64,000 bases of DNA from Maricaulis sp034670125 (lineage in GTDB: Bacteria; Pseudomonadota; Alphaproteobacteria; Caulobacterales; Maricaulaceae): NCBI RefSeq assembly GCF_034670125.1, contig NZ_JAXMOC010000002.1:124001-188000 (forward strand), in the 5' to 3' direction. A program made the translations under genes and the position numbers. Positions within the stretch are counted from its first letter, which is position 1, and the number at the start of each line of letters is the position of its first letter. The notes under the pieces are model-generated. The model made no database searches and was not told the origin of the DNA. It saw only the letters and a program-made list of their open reading frames with translations. Positions 41,667-50,634 of this stretch are shown here, one piece after another.

Positions 41667-42064
41667 AGGCGTTTGACCGGCAGGCAACCTGACTGCGCCA
41701 GCGTATAGAACAGCACAGCCTGGATCGCGAACGTGATGTATCCCGTTGGCAGGTCAAAGCTGCCATTGCCGATAATGGTCAGCCATCCGCTGATGTGAAG
41801 AGCCAGGTCAAGGCAGGCGGTCAGCACGATCCAGCGTGACCGGCGCACTGCCAGCGCAAGGGCCGCGGCCAACACCAGCACTCGCAGTGGCGGTGCCAGC
41901 GAGGCCCACAATGGGGTGGATTGAAGAATATATTGCGCATTCGCGGGTTCAGGCGTGAGATGGTACTGACCCGCCAGTACCAGAGCGATCTGAAGTGAGA
42001 AAAAGGCTGGAATTGTCAGGAGCGCGAGCAGGATCCCGACGATGAGCCGACGATTTTTCAGCAT
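41663..42064 (-). CDS. Small membrane protein, 133 aa, unknown function
   Basis: Four hydrophobic helices: LIVGILLALLTIPAFFSLQIAL, APPLRVLVLAAALALAV, WIVLTACLDLALHISGWL and YITFAIQAVLFYTLAQSG, with a basic N-terminus (MLKNRR). Four-helix layout and size resemble several uncharacterised DUF families; I cannot name one. It is convergent with and overlaps the 40845 lipoprotein gene by four bases. There is a palindrome CCAACGCGTTGG about 30 bp upstream. Confidence 0.7.
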   Translation of the reverse strand: MLKNRRLIVGILLALLTIPAFFSLQIALVLAGQYHLTPEPANAQYILQSTPLWASLAPPLRVLVLAAALALAVRRSRWIVLTACLDLALHISGWLTIIGNGSFDLPTGYITFAIQAVLFYTLAQSGCLPVKRL

Positions 42065-42189
42065 TCATGCCCTGTCTGTTGCCACTCGGGCCAACGCGTT
42101 GGTGTTCCAACCCCAAATCGGTGGGGACCGAACGGTATCCTAGAACAACCTCATCGTGAGGGGAATGCGGGAATCGGCAAACAGGAGGC

Positions 42190-43389
42190 TCAGGAGGGTG
42201 TGCTGTCCTGGTCATCACGGGCTGACTGGTCCTCACCTGCATCGAGACCGCGCTCCGCCGCCCCTGTACCGGCGCCGGCCCCGACGACTTCCATCCCGTC
42301 CGCACCCGCTTTTCCATCCTCATCCTCGTCCAGCAATCCCGCATAGCTCTCGCGGAAGATGAACCAGACCGAGGTGAAAAGCGCGGCAATGACCGGGCCG
42401 ATGATGATGCCGACGGCGCCGAACAGGGTCAGCCCGCCCAGGGTCGAGATCAGCACCATCAGGTCGGACATCTTGGCGTCCTTGCCGACCAGGATGGGGC
42501 GCAGGATGTTGTCGGAAGTGGAGACCACGATGGCGCCCCAGGCGGCCAGGCCGGCCGCGGCGACGGGGTGACCGGTTGCGGCCAGCCAGATTGCCGCGGG
42601 GACCCAGATCAGCGGTGGTCCGATCATCGGGATGATCGAGAGCAGGGCGGCGATGGCGGCCCAGAAGATCGCACCCGGCACGCCAGCCACGAACAGGCCC
42701 ACCCCGGTCAGCCCACCCTGCACCAGGGCGATCAGGAATGAGCCCTTCACCGTGGCGCGGATGGTGGACAGCGCCCGCTCGGCCAGCAGCTCGCGGGATT
42801 CCACCGTCATCGGGAGCAAGGAGACAGCGGACCGCGCCGCATTGCGTCCCGTCATCAGGAAGAAGAACAGCGCGTAGACGAGAATGAAAAAGTTCAGCGT
42901 CGCCACCAGGAAACCGCCTGTGCCGGCCCGCAAGGAGCCGACCAGCATCCGGCCGACCGAACCGGCCAGATTGCCGATCTGGGCGGTCAGCGTCGCCTGG
43001 TATTCGATCATCTCGTCACGGAAGGGCAGCCAGTCCGGCAGGCCATCCAGGCCATTGGTCCGGATCTCGGTGACCTGCGACTGGACCCAGGGGGTGACCA
43101 TGCCGGTCACGTCGATCGCCTGTTCGGCTACCAGTCCCAGCAGGATGGCCGCCGGAATGACGAAGGCCAGGACGGCTCCGGTGACCAGAAGGCCGGCGGC
43201 GAGACCGCGGCGCTTGCCCAGTTTTCCGCTGAGCCAGTCATGGGGTTTGGCGAGGAAGAGCGTGATCACGCCGGCCAGGAAGAGGGCGGCGAGGTAGTCG
43301 CGGATCATCCACAGGAAGATGCCGGAGATGATCAGGGCCAGTGCGGCGATGAAGGCGCGTTGCAGTTCCAGCTTGCGTGGCGGGCTCAT
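42190..43389 (-). CDS. AI-2E family transporter (PerM/TqsA-like)
   Basis: 399 aa with about eight membrane helices: three at the N-terminus (AFIAALALIISGIFLWMI...), then a large loop (residues ~75-150) and five more including LIALVQGGLTGVGLFVAGVPG, LLSIIPMIGPPLIWVPAAI and LTLFGAVGIIIGPVIAALF. The family exports diverse small molecules; an AI-2 role is not implied. A polar tail (DEDEDGKAGADG) follows. ATG 43389 has AGGAGG at good spacing, 13 bp after the TRAP large-permease gene, so it belongs to that operon. Confidence 0.9.
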   Translation of the reverse strand: MSPPRKLELQRAFIAALALIISGIFLWMIRDYLAALFLAGVITLFLAKPHDWLSGKLGKRRGLAAGLLVTGAVLAFVIPAAILLGLVAEQAIDVTGMVTPWVQSQVTEIRTNGLDGLPDWLPFRDEMIEYQATLTAQIGNLAGSVGRMLVGSLRAGTGGFLVATLNFFILVYALFFFLMTGRNAARSAVSLLPMTVESRELLAERALSTIRATVKGSFLIALVQGGLTGVGLFVAGVPGAIFWAAIAALLSIIPMIGPPLIWVPAAIWLAATGHPVAAAGLAAWGAIVVSTSDNILRPILVGKDAKMSDLMVLISTLGGLTLFGAVGIIIGPVIAALFTSVWFIFRESYAGLLDEDEDGKAGADGMEVVGAGAGTGAAERGLDAGEDQSARDDQDSTPS

Positions 43390-43401
43390 GGGGTGGGCCT
43401 C

Positions 43402-44994
43402 CTAGCCGTACAGCCATTCGGGCAGACCGGTTGCCAGCCACGGGAAGATGGCGACCGCGATGATGGCCAGTATCTGGATGATCACAAACGGGATGGCACC
43501 GCGATAGATGTCCGTAGTCCGGACAGTCTTGGGGGCCACGCCGCGCAAATAGAACAGGGCGAAGCCGAAGGGCGGTGTCAGGAAGCTGGTCTGCAGGTTC
43601 ATCGCCATCAGGACGCCCAGCCAGACCGGGTCGACGCCCATCATCAACAGGATCGGCGCGACGATCGGGACCACCACGAAGGTAATTTCGATGAAGTCCA
43701 GGAAAAAGCCGAGGATGAACATCACCAGCATGACCACGGCGACGGCGCCGAACACGCCGCCCGGAACGGCGTTCAAGGCCGCCGCGACCGTATCGTCGCC
43801 GCCGAGTTCGCGGAAGATCAGGGAGAAGAGGGACGCGCCGATCAGGATCACGAAGACCATGGCCGAGATCATCGCCGTCGAGCCCATCACCTGGTCAAGC
43901 ACACCGGATCGTTTCAGGCGGATCAGGCTCCAACCGGCGCCCAACAGGGTGATGACCACCAACGCCCCGGTCAACACGCCGCCGAGGGTACCAAGGTCTG
44001 TGACATAGAGGCGGCGTTCAGCGCCGATATTGGCAAAGACGACGAGGGCGATCAGGCCCAGCAGCGCGGCAAGACCCAAATAGCTGACCAATTGACCGAG
44101 CCGGGGATTGCCGCTGTGGCCGGCATTGCGGGCACCGGCAATGAAAGTCGCACCGACCGCGCCGACACCGGCCGCTTCGGTCGGCGTCGCCAGGCCCGTC
44201 AGGATCGAGCCGAGCACACCGATGATCAGGGCCAGGGGGGGCAGCAGGGCATGCAACAGTCCGGCGAGGGTGACCTTGCCCTCTGCCGGGGCGGCCGGAG
44301 CGCTGTCCGGCTTCACGATCGCCATGACGATCTGATAGCCGATATAGAGCGAAACCAGCAGCATTCCCGGGATCAGGGCACCGGCGAACAGGTCGCCAAC
44401 CGAAACGATGTCCGGCGAGAATATTCCCTGCGAACGCTGTGCTTCCTGGTAGGCGTTGGAAATCTGGTCGCCGAGCAGGACCAGCACGATGGAGGGCGGG
44501 ATGATCTGTCCCAGCGTGCCGGACGCGGCGATTGTCCCCGTTGCCAGTGCCGGGTCATAACCGCGCTTGAGCATGGTGGGCAGGGACAGAAGTCCCATGG
44601 TCACCACAGTGGCTCCGACGATACCGGTCGAGGCGGCGAGCAGGCCGCCGACAATGACGACCGATATGCCCAATCCGCCACGCATCGAGCCGAACAGGGC
44701 GCCCATTGCCTCAAGCAGCTCCTCGGCGATCTTTGACTTCTCGAGCATCACACCCATGAAGACGAAGAGGGGGACGGCGACCAGGATCGACCGGTCGGTC
44801 TCCATCAGATTACCGTATATGCGCTGCGGGAAAGCTCGGAAATGGATCGGGTCAAAGACACCGATCGCCATGCCGATCAACGCGAACGCCAGGGCCACAC
44901 CGGCAAGGGTGAAGGCAACCGGATAGCCGCGCAAAAGCGCGGCAAAGGCGGCGAGGAACATCAGGAAGGGGAGGAGTTCAAGGAAGAGTGTCAT
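43402..44994 (-). CDS. TRAP transporter large permease (DctM family)
   Basis: 530 aa, the long DctM variety. It forms the transport channel that uses the sodium or proton gradient to import a substrate handed over by the periplasmic binding protein. About 13 membrane helices are visible; signatures are ILVAVPLFVFMGVMLEKSKIAEEL, the hairpin region AASGTLGQIIPPSIVLVLLGD and the C-terminal FLTPPFGFALFYLRG. It begins at ATG 44994, three bases after the dctQ stop. The predicted substrate class is an organic or keto acid, judged from the binding protein. Confidence 0.93.
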   Translation of the reverse strand: MTLFLELLPFLMFLAAFAALLRGYPVAFTLAGVALAFALIGMAIGVFDPIHFRAFPQRIYGNLMETDRSILVAVPLFVFMGVMLEKSKIAEELLEAMGALFGSMRGGLGISVVIVGGLLAASTGIVGATVVTMGLLSLPTMLKRGYDPALATGTIAASGTLGQIIPPSIVLVLLGDQISNAYQEAQRSQGIFSPDIVSVGDLFAGALIPGMLLVSLYIGYQIVMAIVKPDSAPAAPAEGKVTLAGLLHALLPPLALIIGVLGSILTGLATPTEAAGVGAVGATFIAGARNAGHSGNPRLGQLVSYLGLAALLGLIALVVFANIGAERRLYVTDLGTLGGVLTGALVVITLLGAGWSLIRLKRSGVLDQVMGSTAMISAMVFVILIGASLFSLIFRELGGDDTVAAALNAVPGGVFGAVAVVMLVMFILGFFLDFIEITFVVVPIVAPILLMMGVDPVWLGVLMAMNLQTSFLTPPFGFALFYLRGVAPKTVRTTDIYRGAIPFVIIQILAIIAVAIFPWLATGLPEWLYG

Positions 44995-44997
44995 GGC

Positions 44998-45777
44998 TCA
45001 GAGCTCCCCCTCCGCTGACGCGGGAAGGGCCGGTGCAGCTTGCCCGGCCAAAGTCGCCGCTGCCCGGGCAGCCATCGAAAACCCTTGCAGGATCATCAAG
45101 ATGGCAAAGAGCGGTATGGCGGTTTTCAACAGAAAGACAAAGGCCAGGCCGTCGCTTTCGCGCGAGCTTTCCAGGATGCGCCAGGTAGAGCTGAGATAGC
45201 CGGTCGAGGACCACAGGATGAGCAGGCTCATCGGTATCAGCGCAAGGTAGGTGCCCAGCAGGTCGACCCAGGCGCGTCCGCGTTCGCTCATCTTGGCGTA
45301 GAACACATCGACCCGGACATGGCCGCCATGAAGCAGGGCGCTGCCCGATGAGAGCAGGAACAACAGGGCGTGCATGTAGATCACGCTCTCGGCCAGCTTG
45401 GTCGAGGCATAGCCGAACACGTAGCGCTGGATGACAATGATCGCTGTGGCGACCACCAGTCCCAGGGCAAACCAGCGGGCGGCGCCGGCGATGGTTTCGG
45501 TGATGGCGTCGATCCGCGTCACGATGGCACCCAGCAGGCTCCAGGTCTGCGATGGAAGCGGCAGGAAACGGCCGGTCAGGCCACTGACCAGGGGGACAAG
45601 CAGGACGGGTGAGATCCACAAGCCCAGCTGAGCCAATCGCCTCCCGGCGGTCAGCGCCAGGCCGGGGAGCCGCTCATCAAGCAAGGCTCCCAGCCTGCCG
45701 TCACTCACCAGGTCGGCAAGAAGAAGGCCGAGCGACAGCAGCACGACCGACAGAAGCAGCCCGTCACCCTTGCGCAT
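44998..45777 (-). CDS. TRAP transporter small permease (DctQ family)
   Basis: 259 aa, longer than the usual ~170. Two extra N-terminal helices (LLLSVVLLSLGLLLADLV and LGLWISPVLLVPLVSGLTG) precede the DctQ core of four helices (ARWFALGLVVATAIIVIQRYVF, ...YMHALLFLLSSGSALLHGGHVRVDVF, LGTYLALIPMSLLILW and ...TAIPLFAILMILQGF). The HVRVDVF motif is typical. ATG 45777 lies two bases after the binding-protein stop codon and the 3' end is three bases from dctM, so the three genes are one unit. Confidence 0.9.
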   Translation of the reverse strand: MRKGDGLLLSVVLLSLGLLLADLVSDGRLGALLDERLPGLALTAGRRLAQLGLWISPVLLVPLVSGLTGRFLPLPSQTWSLLGAIVTRIDAITETIAGAARWFALGLVVATAIIVIQRYVFGYASTKLAESVIYMHALLFLLSSGSALLHGGHVRVDVFYAKMSERGRAWVDLLGTYLALIPMSLLILWSSTGYLSSTWRILESSRESDGLAFVFLLKTAIPLFAILMILQGFSMAARAAATLAGQAAPALPASAEGEL

Positions 45778-45779
45778 GC

Positions 45780-46901
45780 CTATCGTCCCAGAACGCGTTC
45801 GCGTTGGACCATGTAGGGCATTTCGGAGATCCGGCCCCAGCCACGCATGGAGTCGCGGGTTGCGAGATAGCTGTCATAGACACGTCGGGTGAAGGCGTCG
45901 GCATTGCCGGTATCGGCGACGACCTGCTCGGCGATCTCGCCGGTCCGGCTCCAGATTTCGTCGGAGAACTGGCGTTGCTCGATGCCATGCTCATTGACCA
46001 GTACATCCAGGGCGATGCCGTTTTGATACTGGAATTCGGCAATCGACAGGTTGTTGGCCGCCTGGCAGGCGGTCGCGATGATGGCCTGGTGGTCGCTGGC
46101 CAGCCCATCCCAGACCGTCTTGTTCATGCCGACAGCCAGGGCCGAGCCGGGCTCGTGGAAACCCGGACCATAGTAGAACGGGGCTTCGCGATAGAAGCCG
46201 AAGGCGAGATCATTCCAGGGGCCGACCCATTCGGTCCCGTCGATGGCACCGGACTGCAGGGCCGGATAGATTTCGCCGCCCGACAGGGTCACCGCTGCGC
46301 CGCCGAGTTCGCGCAGCACATTGCCGCCAAGGCCCGGAATGCGCATACGCAGGCCGCGGAAGTCCTCCAGCGAATTGATTTCGCGCTTGAACCATCCGCC
46401 CATCTGGTGGCCGGTATTGCCGGCCTGAAAGGGCTTGATGTTGAACTGGCCGGACAACTCGTCCCACAGCGCCTGACCGCCACCGGCCTCGACCCAGCCC
46501 ATGATCTCATAGGCGGTCATGCCCATTGGCACGGCGGTGAAGAAGTTGAAAGCGGGAGACTTGCCCTGCCAGTAATACTCGGCGCCATGATACATGTCGG
46601 CCGTACCTTCGGAGACCGCGTCAAAGGCCTCGAATGCCGAGACAATCTCGCCGGCGGCGTAGACCCGGACGTCCAGCGAACCGCCGGACATGCGGTTGAT
46701 ATAGTCGGCGACATTGTTGGCGGCCGTGCCCAGTCCCGGGAAGTTGGCCGGCCAGGTCGTCACCATCCGCAGTCGGGTCACGCCGCGATTGATGTTCGGG
46801 GCCACCGGGGCGCCGGACGTATCCTGGCCGGTTTCCCCGCAAGCTGTGGCAACCGTGGCAGCAGCGACAGCGCCGCCGCTGATGAATGTGCGTCGATCCA
46901 T
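45780..46901 (-). CDS. TRAP transporter substrate-binding protein (DctP family)
   Basis: 373 aa. The N-terminus MDRRTFISGGAVAAATVATAC combines a twin-arginine signal (DRRTFIS) with a lipobox-like ATAC, so it is probably a Tat-exported lipoprotein. The mature part matches the TakP/mannitol-chloroaromatic DctP group (TWPANFPGLGTAANNVADYI; GLRMRIPGLGGNVLRELGG; GAIDGTEWVGPWNDLAFGF), which binds 2-oxoacids or related organic acids. ATG 46901 follows GGGGGAGTTGAAC; the TTG two codons earlier is less likely. It is first in the TRAP operon. The substrate is predicted only at class level. Confidence 0.92.
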   Translation of the reverse strand: MDRRTFISGGAVAAATVATACGETGQDTSGAPVAPNINRGVTRLRMVTTWPANFPGLGTAANNVADYINRMSGGSLDVRVYAAGEIVSAFEAFDAVSEGTADMYHGAEYYWQGKSPAFNFFTAVPMGMTAYEIMGWVEAGGGQALWDELSGQFNIKPFQAGNTGHQMGGWFKREINSLEDFRGLRMRIPGLGGNVLRELGGAAVTLSGGEIYPALQSGAIDGTEWVGPWNDLAFGFYREAPFYYGPGFHEPGSALAVGMNKTVWDGLASDHQAIIATACQAANNLSIAEFQYQNGIALDVLVNEHGIEQRQFSDEIWSRTGEIAEQVVADTGNADAFTRRVYDSYLATRDSMRGWGRISEMPYMVQRERVLGR

Positions 46902-46937
46902 GTTCAACTCCCCCGCAGTTTCGCCGCGCGTGTTCGC

Positions 46938-47702
46938 TCAGTCGAAACCGTCTTGTTCGTCTTCGATATCATGGTTAGCGAGTTCGGCATGTGGCTGCCA
47001 GCCCGAGGGCGTCAGAACTTGCAGCGGTTGGTACTGTGCCTTGTAGCTCATCTTGCGGCTCTGACGCACCCAATAGCCCAGATACACGAAAGGCAGGCCG
47101 GCGAGTTCGGCTTGGCGGACGGCGTCCAGAATGAGGTACGCGCCGAGGCTGCGGCGCTCCCAGTCCGGATCGAAATAGCTGTAGATGAGCGACAGGCCGT
47201 CCTTGAGGACATCGGTCAGGGCGGCGGCCCGAAGCACACCGTCGCTGTCACGATATTCTGCGACATGGGTACGCTGGGCGCCTTCCTCGACCATCATCAC
47301 ATACTCGCCGAACGACATGCCCGCCATGTCGCCATCGCCATGGCGACTGTCGAGATAGCGCGAGAGGAGGTCGAACTGTTCCATCGTCGCGGTCTGGGCG
47401 TCGATCGAGACATGAAGATCGCGATTGCGGCGGGTGATCTTGCGCCAGCGCCGTTTCCAGTCAAAGGATTCGGCGTCGATGCGCACCGACTTGCAGGCGT
47501 CACAGGCTTCGCAAGCCGGGCGGTAGAGTACCCCTTGGGACCGGCGGAAACCGGCATGGGTCAGCGCGTCATTGAGCGCGGGTCCTTCGCCGATATCGAT
47601 ACGGGTGAAGACCTTGCGCTCATACCGGCCCGGCAGATAGGGACACGGCGCCGAGGCCGTGAGGAAAAACGGTATCTGCTTGGTCGCGAAGGGGTGTGTC
47701 AC
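46938..47702 (-). CDS. bpt: Aspartate/glutamate leucyltransferase (N-end rule)
   Basis: Adds leucine from Leu-tRNA to proteins with N-terminal Asp or Glu, marking them for ClpS/ClpAP. 254 aa. Conserved regions: CPYLPGRYERKVFTRI near the N-terminus, the CxxC-like RPACEACDACKSVRI, FEYVMM-type SFGEYVMMVEEG, and YFDPDWERRSLGAYLIL...YLGYWVRQSRKMSYKA. It begins with GTG at 47702. It lies just upstream of the TRAP operon on the same strand, with a 36-bp gap, and is probably functionally separate. Confidence 0.93.
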   Translation of the reverse strand: MTHPFATKQIPFFLTASAPCPYLPGRYERKVFTRIDIGEGPALNDALTHAGFRRSQGVLYRPACEACDACKSVRIDAESFDWKRRWRKITRRNRDLHVSIDAQTATMEQFDLLSRYLDSRHGDGDMAGMSFGEYVMMVEEGAQRTHVAEYRDSDGVLRAAALTDVLKDGLSLIYSYFDPDWERRSLGAYLILDAVRQAELAGLPFVYLGYWVRQSRKMSYKAQYQPLQVLTPSGWQPHAELANHDIEDEQDGFD

Positions 47703-47754
47703 GCCTGCTGCCTTCTGTCGCGCCGGAATCCGCGGGTCAGCCCGGTCATCTCAA

Positions 47755-49596
47755 TCAGGCCAGTCCGAATGCGTATTGCAGGCTGACATAGACCGTGTAC
47801 GCAATCCAGAACAGAACCACCATTGGCGCACCCGCCCGCAGATAATCGGCGAAGCGATAATGTCCGGGGCCCATCACCAGCAGATTGGTCTGATAGCCGA
47901 TCGGTGTTGCGAAACAGGTGTTCGCGGCGAGCAGAACAGTCATCGCAAACAGCGTCGGGTCAGCCCCCATCTGGTTCGCGGCTCCCACCGCGATCGGTGT
48001 GAACAGGATGGCCGTGGCGCTGTTGGACAGGACGTTGGTGAGGATCGCGACAAGCAGGAAAAGCGCCGACATCAGAACGATGGGCCCGAACGGCGCAAAT
48101 ACCGAGACGACGCCGGTCGCCAGCAGGTCGGCGCCGCCGGTGACCTGCAGCGCCGTGCCCAGTGAAATCGCCGATCCGATCAGCAGGTAGACACGCATGT
48201 CGAATGCCCGTGCCGCCTGCCGCGTGTTGAGACAACCCGCGACGATCATCCCCACTGCGCCCAGGAAAGAGGCAAGGATGATCGGCAGAATGCCGGTCGC
48301 GGCGGTCACCACGACCCCGCCAAAGATGAGTCGGGCGAGGTTGGCTCGGCGGGGATCGGCCAGTGACGTGGTCGCCCACTCCATAACCAGCAGGTCCCGG
48401 TCAGCACGCAGGCCGCGCAGGGAGGAGGAGGCGCCAACCAGAAGCAGGGTGTCGCCGGCTTCCAGCCGAATCTCGCCCATGCGCGAGCGGATCATCCGCG
48501 AGCGGCGCTGGATGCCCAGCACCACACAACCCGTGGCATGCCGGAATCCGATTTGGGCAATCGTCCGACCAATGACCCGGGATCCGGGCGCGACCACAGC
48601 CTCGGCCATCACCAGGTTCTCGCCGGGCGTGGGGCTCTCGCCGGGGCCTGACGCTTCCAGCATGCCGCGCATGAAATCGGCCCGTTTGGCGAGCAGATTG
48701 GTCAGGGTCTGGCGGGTCGCGGCGACAATAACCAGATCACCCGTCTTCAATTCGATCTGGTCGAAGGGCGGCAGAAGGGCGTGTTCGCCGCGCTGGATCA
48801 TGCGCACGGTCATGTCCGGCAGGTCGACAAACATGCCGGCGACCGGTTTTTTTCCGACCAGCGGGTGATCGCTCGTGACTTCAAGCTGAGCGATGTATTG
48901 CTTGCCACCGGCCCCGGCGATCTCGCTCTCCATCGAGGCCCGGTCGGGCAGGAGATGGGGCAGGATGAAGATGATGTAGACAATGCCCACGGCGGCCAGA
49001 AACAGGCCGGGAATGGTGGGGGTGAAAAAGCCGAGCTGTTCGCCGGTCACATTCAGCAAGGTATCGGCGACCAGCAGGTTGGTGGACGAGCCGATCAGCG
49101 TCGTCATGCCCGCGAGGATGCAGATATAGCTCAGCGGGATCATCAGCTTGGACGGGCTTTTCTCCATCCGTTTTGCAATCGCCACCAGAATCGGCACGAA
49201 CATCACCACAACCGGCGTGTTGTTGATGAAGGCGCTGATCACGAAGACGAAGGCGAACATCCCGACCAGGGTCATTTTCGGATGCTGGTCGTAGGATTCC
49301 AACAGGCGCTGGGTCGGGCCTTCCATGGCGCCGGTCTGGAATATGCCCTGACCGACAATCAGCAGGCAAAGAATGGTGATCAGCGCCGGATTGGCAAAAC
49401 CGGCCAGCAGGTCCGCTGTGGTGGGGTTGCTCGTTTCGAGCGGAAACAGATGGAAGAATGCCATCAGGACCGCAACGATCGAGGCCGACACGATCTCGAT
49501 CGGCACGCGGTCCCAGACATAAAAGACAATCGCCAGCGTCAGACCGCCGAGAATTGCCCACATTTGCCACACATCAAGTGATGCTGATTCAATCAT
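47755..49596 (-). CDS. SLC13/DASS-family permease with two RCK_C domains
   Basis: 613 aa. About eleven membrane helices in two halves: the first half has INNTPVVVMFVPILVAIAKR and GMTTLIGSSTNLLVADTLL (the two SNT-like signatures of anion symporters); the second has SNSATAILFTPIAVGAANQ and FATPIGYQTNLLVMGPGHY. Between them, residues ~210-400 form two TrkA_C/RCK_C modules (LEVTSDHPLVGKKPVAG; AEAVVAPGSRVIGRTIAQIG). It is probably a sodium-dependent carrier of sulfate or a dicarboxylate. I chose ATG 49596 (MIESASLDVW); its ribosome site is weak. Confidence 0.9.
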   Translation of the reverse strand: MIESASLDVWQMWAILGGLTLAIVFYVWDRVPIEIVSASIVAVLMAFFHLFPLETSNPTTADLLAGFANPALITILCLLIVGQGIFQTGAMEGPTQRLLESYDQHPKMTLVGMFAFVFVISAFINNTPVVVMFVPILVAIAKRMEKSPSKLMIPLSYICILAGMTTLIGSSTNLLVADTLLNVTGEQLGFFTPTIPGLFLAAVGIVYIIFILPHLLPDRASMESEIAGAGGKQYIAQLEVTSDHPLVGKKPVAGMFVDLPDMTVRMIQRGEHALLPPFDQIELKTGDLVIVAATRQTLTNLLAKRADFMRGMLEASGPGESPTPGENLVMAEAVVAPGSRVIGRTIAQIGFRHATGCVVLGIQRRSRMIRSRMGEIRLEAGDTLLLVGASSSLRGLRADRDLLVMEWATTSLADPRRANLARLIFGGVVVTAATGILPIILASFLGAVGMIVAGCLNTRQAARAFDMRVYLLIGSAISLGTALQVTGGADLLATGVVSVFAPFGPIVLMSALFLLVAILTNVLSNSATAILFTPIAVGAANQMGADPTLFAMTVLLAANTCFATPIGYQTNLLVMGPGHYRFADYLRAGAPMVVLFWIAYTVYVSLQYAFGLA

Positions 49597-49775
49597 CGCA
49601 AATTTCAGGAAGCCGTGGATCCGATGTATCCGCCACAAAAAGCTAGCATGCGGTTGGCCGGCTTGCGAAGCCTTTCATGATCCTCTCCGCACACTCGCGT
49701 GCGACAGCGCGGAATGCCTTTTGGTTGACCTGAGGACAACGCAGGGATTTGGGTGTCTTCTGGCCCTTGAAAATA

Positions 49776-49801
49776 ACCAGTTGGTTAAATAACTAATTGG
49801 T
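49776..49801. promoter_or_regulatory. Operator-like palindrome upstream of the ArsR-type regulator
   Basis: ACCAGTTGGTTA-AA-TAACTAATTGGT: 12-bp arms matching at 10 of 12 positions, ending 13 bases before ATG 49815. The size, AT content and position suit autorepression by the ArsR-family protein. Confidence 0.65.
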
Positions 49802-49814
49802 GTAATATCCATGC

Positions 49815-50159
49815 ATGACTGATTCACAACATCTCGACAGGGTCTTTTCTGCCTTGGCCCATCCGGTTCGCCGGCAACTTCTTGCTCGTCTGGCTGAGGC
49901 CGATGCGACGGTGAATGAATTGGCCGAGCCGTTCGAAATGAGCCTGCCGGCGATATCCAAGCATTTGAGGGTTCTGGAAGCAGCGGGAATCATTTCGCGC
50001 GGCAGGCGGGCCCAGTTTCGGCCCTGTCATCTCAACACAGAGCCGCTCGAAGCGGTCGCCAGGTGGAGCGATCAGTATCGCCACATCTGGGAGGCCCGCT
50101 TCGATGCGATGGATAACATCATGAACACGATCAAATCGAAGGAAGAGCGAAATGACTGA
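49815..50159 (+). CDS. ArsR-family winged-helix repressor
   Basis: 114 aa. The winged helix covers residues 8-85: DRVFSALAHPVRRQLLARLAE, VNELAEPFEMSLPAISKHLRVLEAAGIISRG. It lacks metal-binding Cys pairs and belongs to the group paired with SRPBCC/AHSA1 proteins. It starts at ATG 49815, 13 bases after the 49776-49801 palindrome, which suggests autorepression. It overlaps the next gene by eight bases, so the two are translationally coupled. Confidence 0.92.
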   Translation: MTDSQHLDRVFSALAHPVRRQLLARLAEADATVNELAEPFEMSLPAISKHLRVLEAAGIISRGRRAQFRPCHLNTEPLEAVARWSDQYRHIWEARFDAMDNIMNTIKSKEERND

Positions 50160-50634
50160 CTTGCAGGACTGGGTGAGGCTGGAGCGGGCATTTGATGCCC
50201 CGATCGATGTGGTCTGGCGGATGTGGAGTGACCCGACCCTCTTCAGCGCCTGGTACGGTCCGAAAGGGTTTTCTGTACCGGTCGCCGAAATGGATCTCAG
50301 GGTCGGTGGGGTCCGCAAAATCTGCATGGAAATGAAGACACCCGACCGCACCATAACGATGTGGTTTACAGGAGTTTTCAAGGAAGTCTCGGCACCGGGC
50401 CGGTTGCGCTACACTGAGAGCATGTGTGATCCGGATGGCAATATTTTCAAGCCGGAAGCGATGGGCATGCCGCCCGGCACACCGGACATAACAGAAGTCA
50501 TCGTCGACCTGACAGAGCAGAACGGCAAAACCGTGATGGTCATGACCCATGTCGGTGTGCCTGCCGGGAGTGCCGGCGAAGGCGGTTGGAGCCAAGCCTT
50601 CGAAAAACTGGCCGACCGACTGCTTGCTGGCTAG
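50152..50634 (+). CDS. SRPBCC/AHSA1-family protein
   Basis: 160 aa. Steroidogenic-acute-regulatory-like ligand-binding fold of the Aha1 C-terminal group: VRLERAFDAPIDVVWRMWSDP at the N-terminus, WYGPKGFSVPVAEMDLRVGG, then a C-terminal helix SQAFEKLADRLLAG. The ligand is unknown. It overlaps the ArsR gene by eight bases and its end overlaps the convergent motB by four. This regulator-SRPBCC pairing is common in bacteria and probably forms a small ligand-responsive operon. Confidence 0.9.
   Translation: MTDLQDWVRLERAFDAPIDVVWRMWSDPTLFSAWYGPKGFSVPVAEMDLRVGGVRKICMEMKTPDRTITMWFTGVFKEVSAPGRLRYTESMCDPDGNIFKPEAMGMPPGTPDITEVIVDLTEQNGKTVMVMTHVGVPAGSAGEGGWSQAFEKLADRLLAG

Noticed and set aside
42190..43389. 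Quorum-sensing autoinducer-2 system
   Set aside because: The AI-2E family name is historical; no luxS or lsr gene is present, and the gene is linked to a TRAP transporter.
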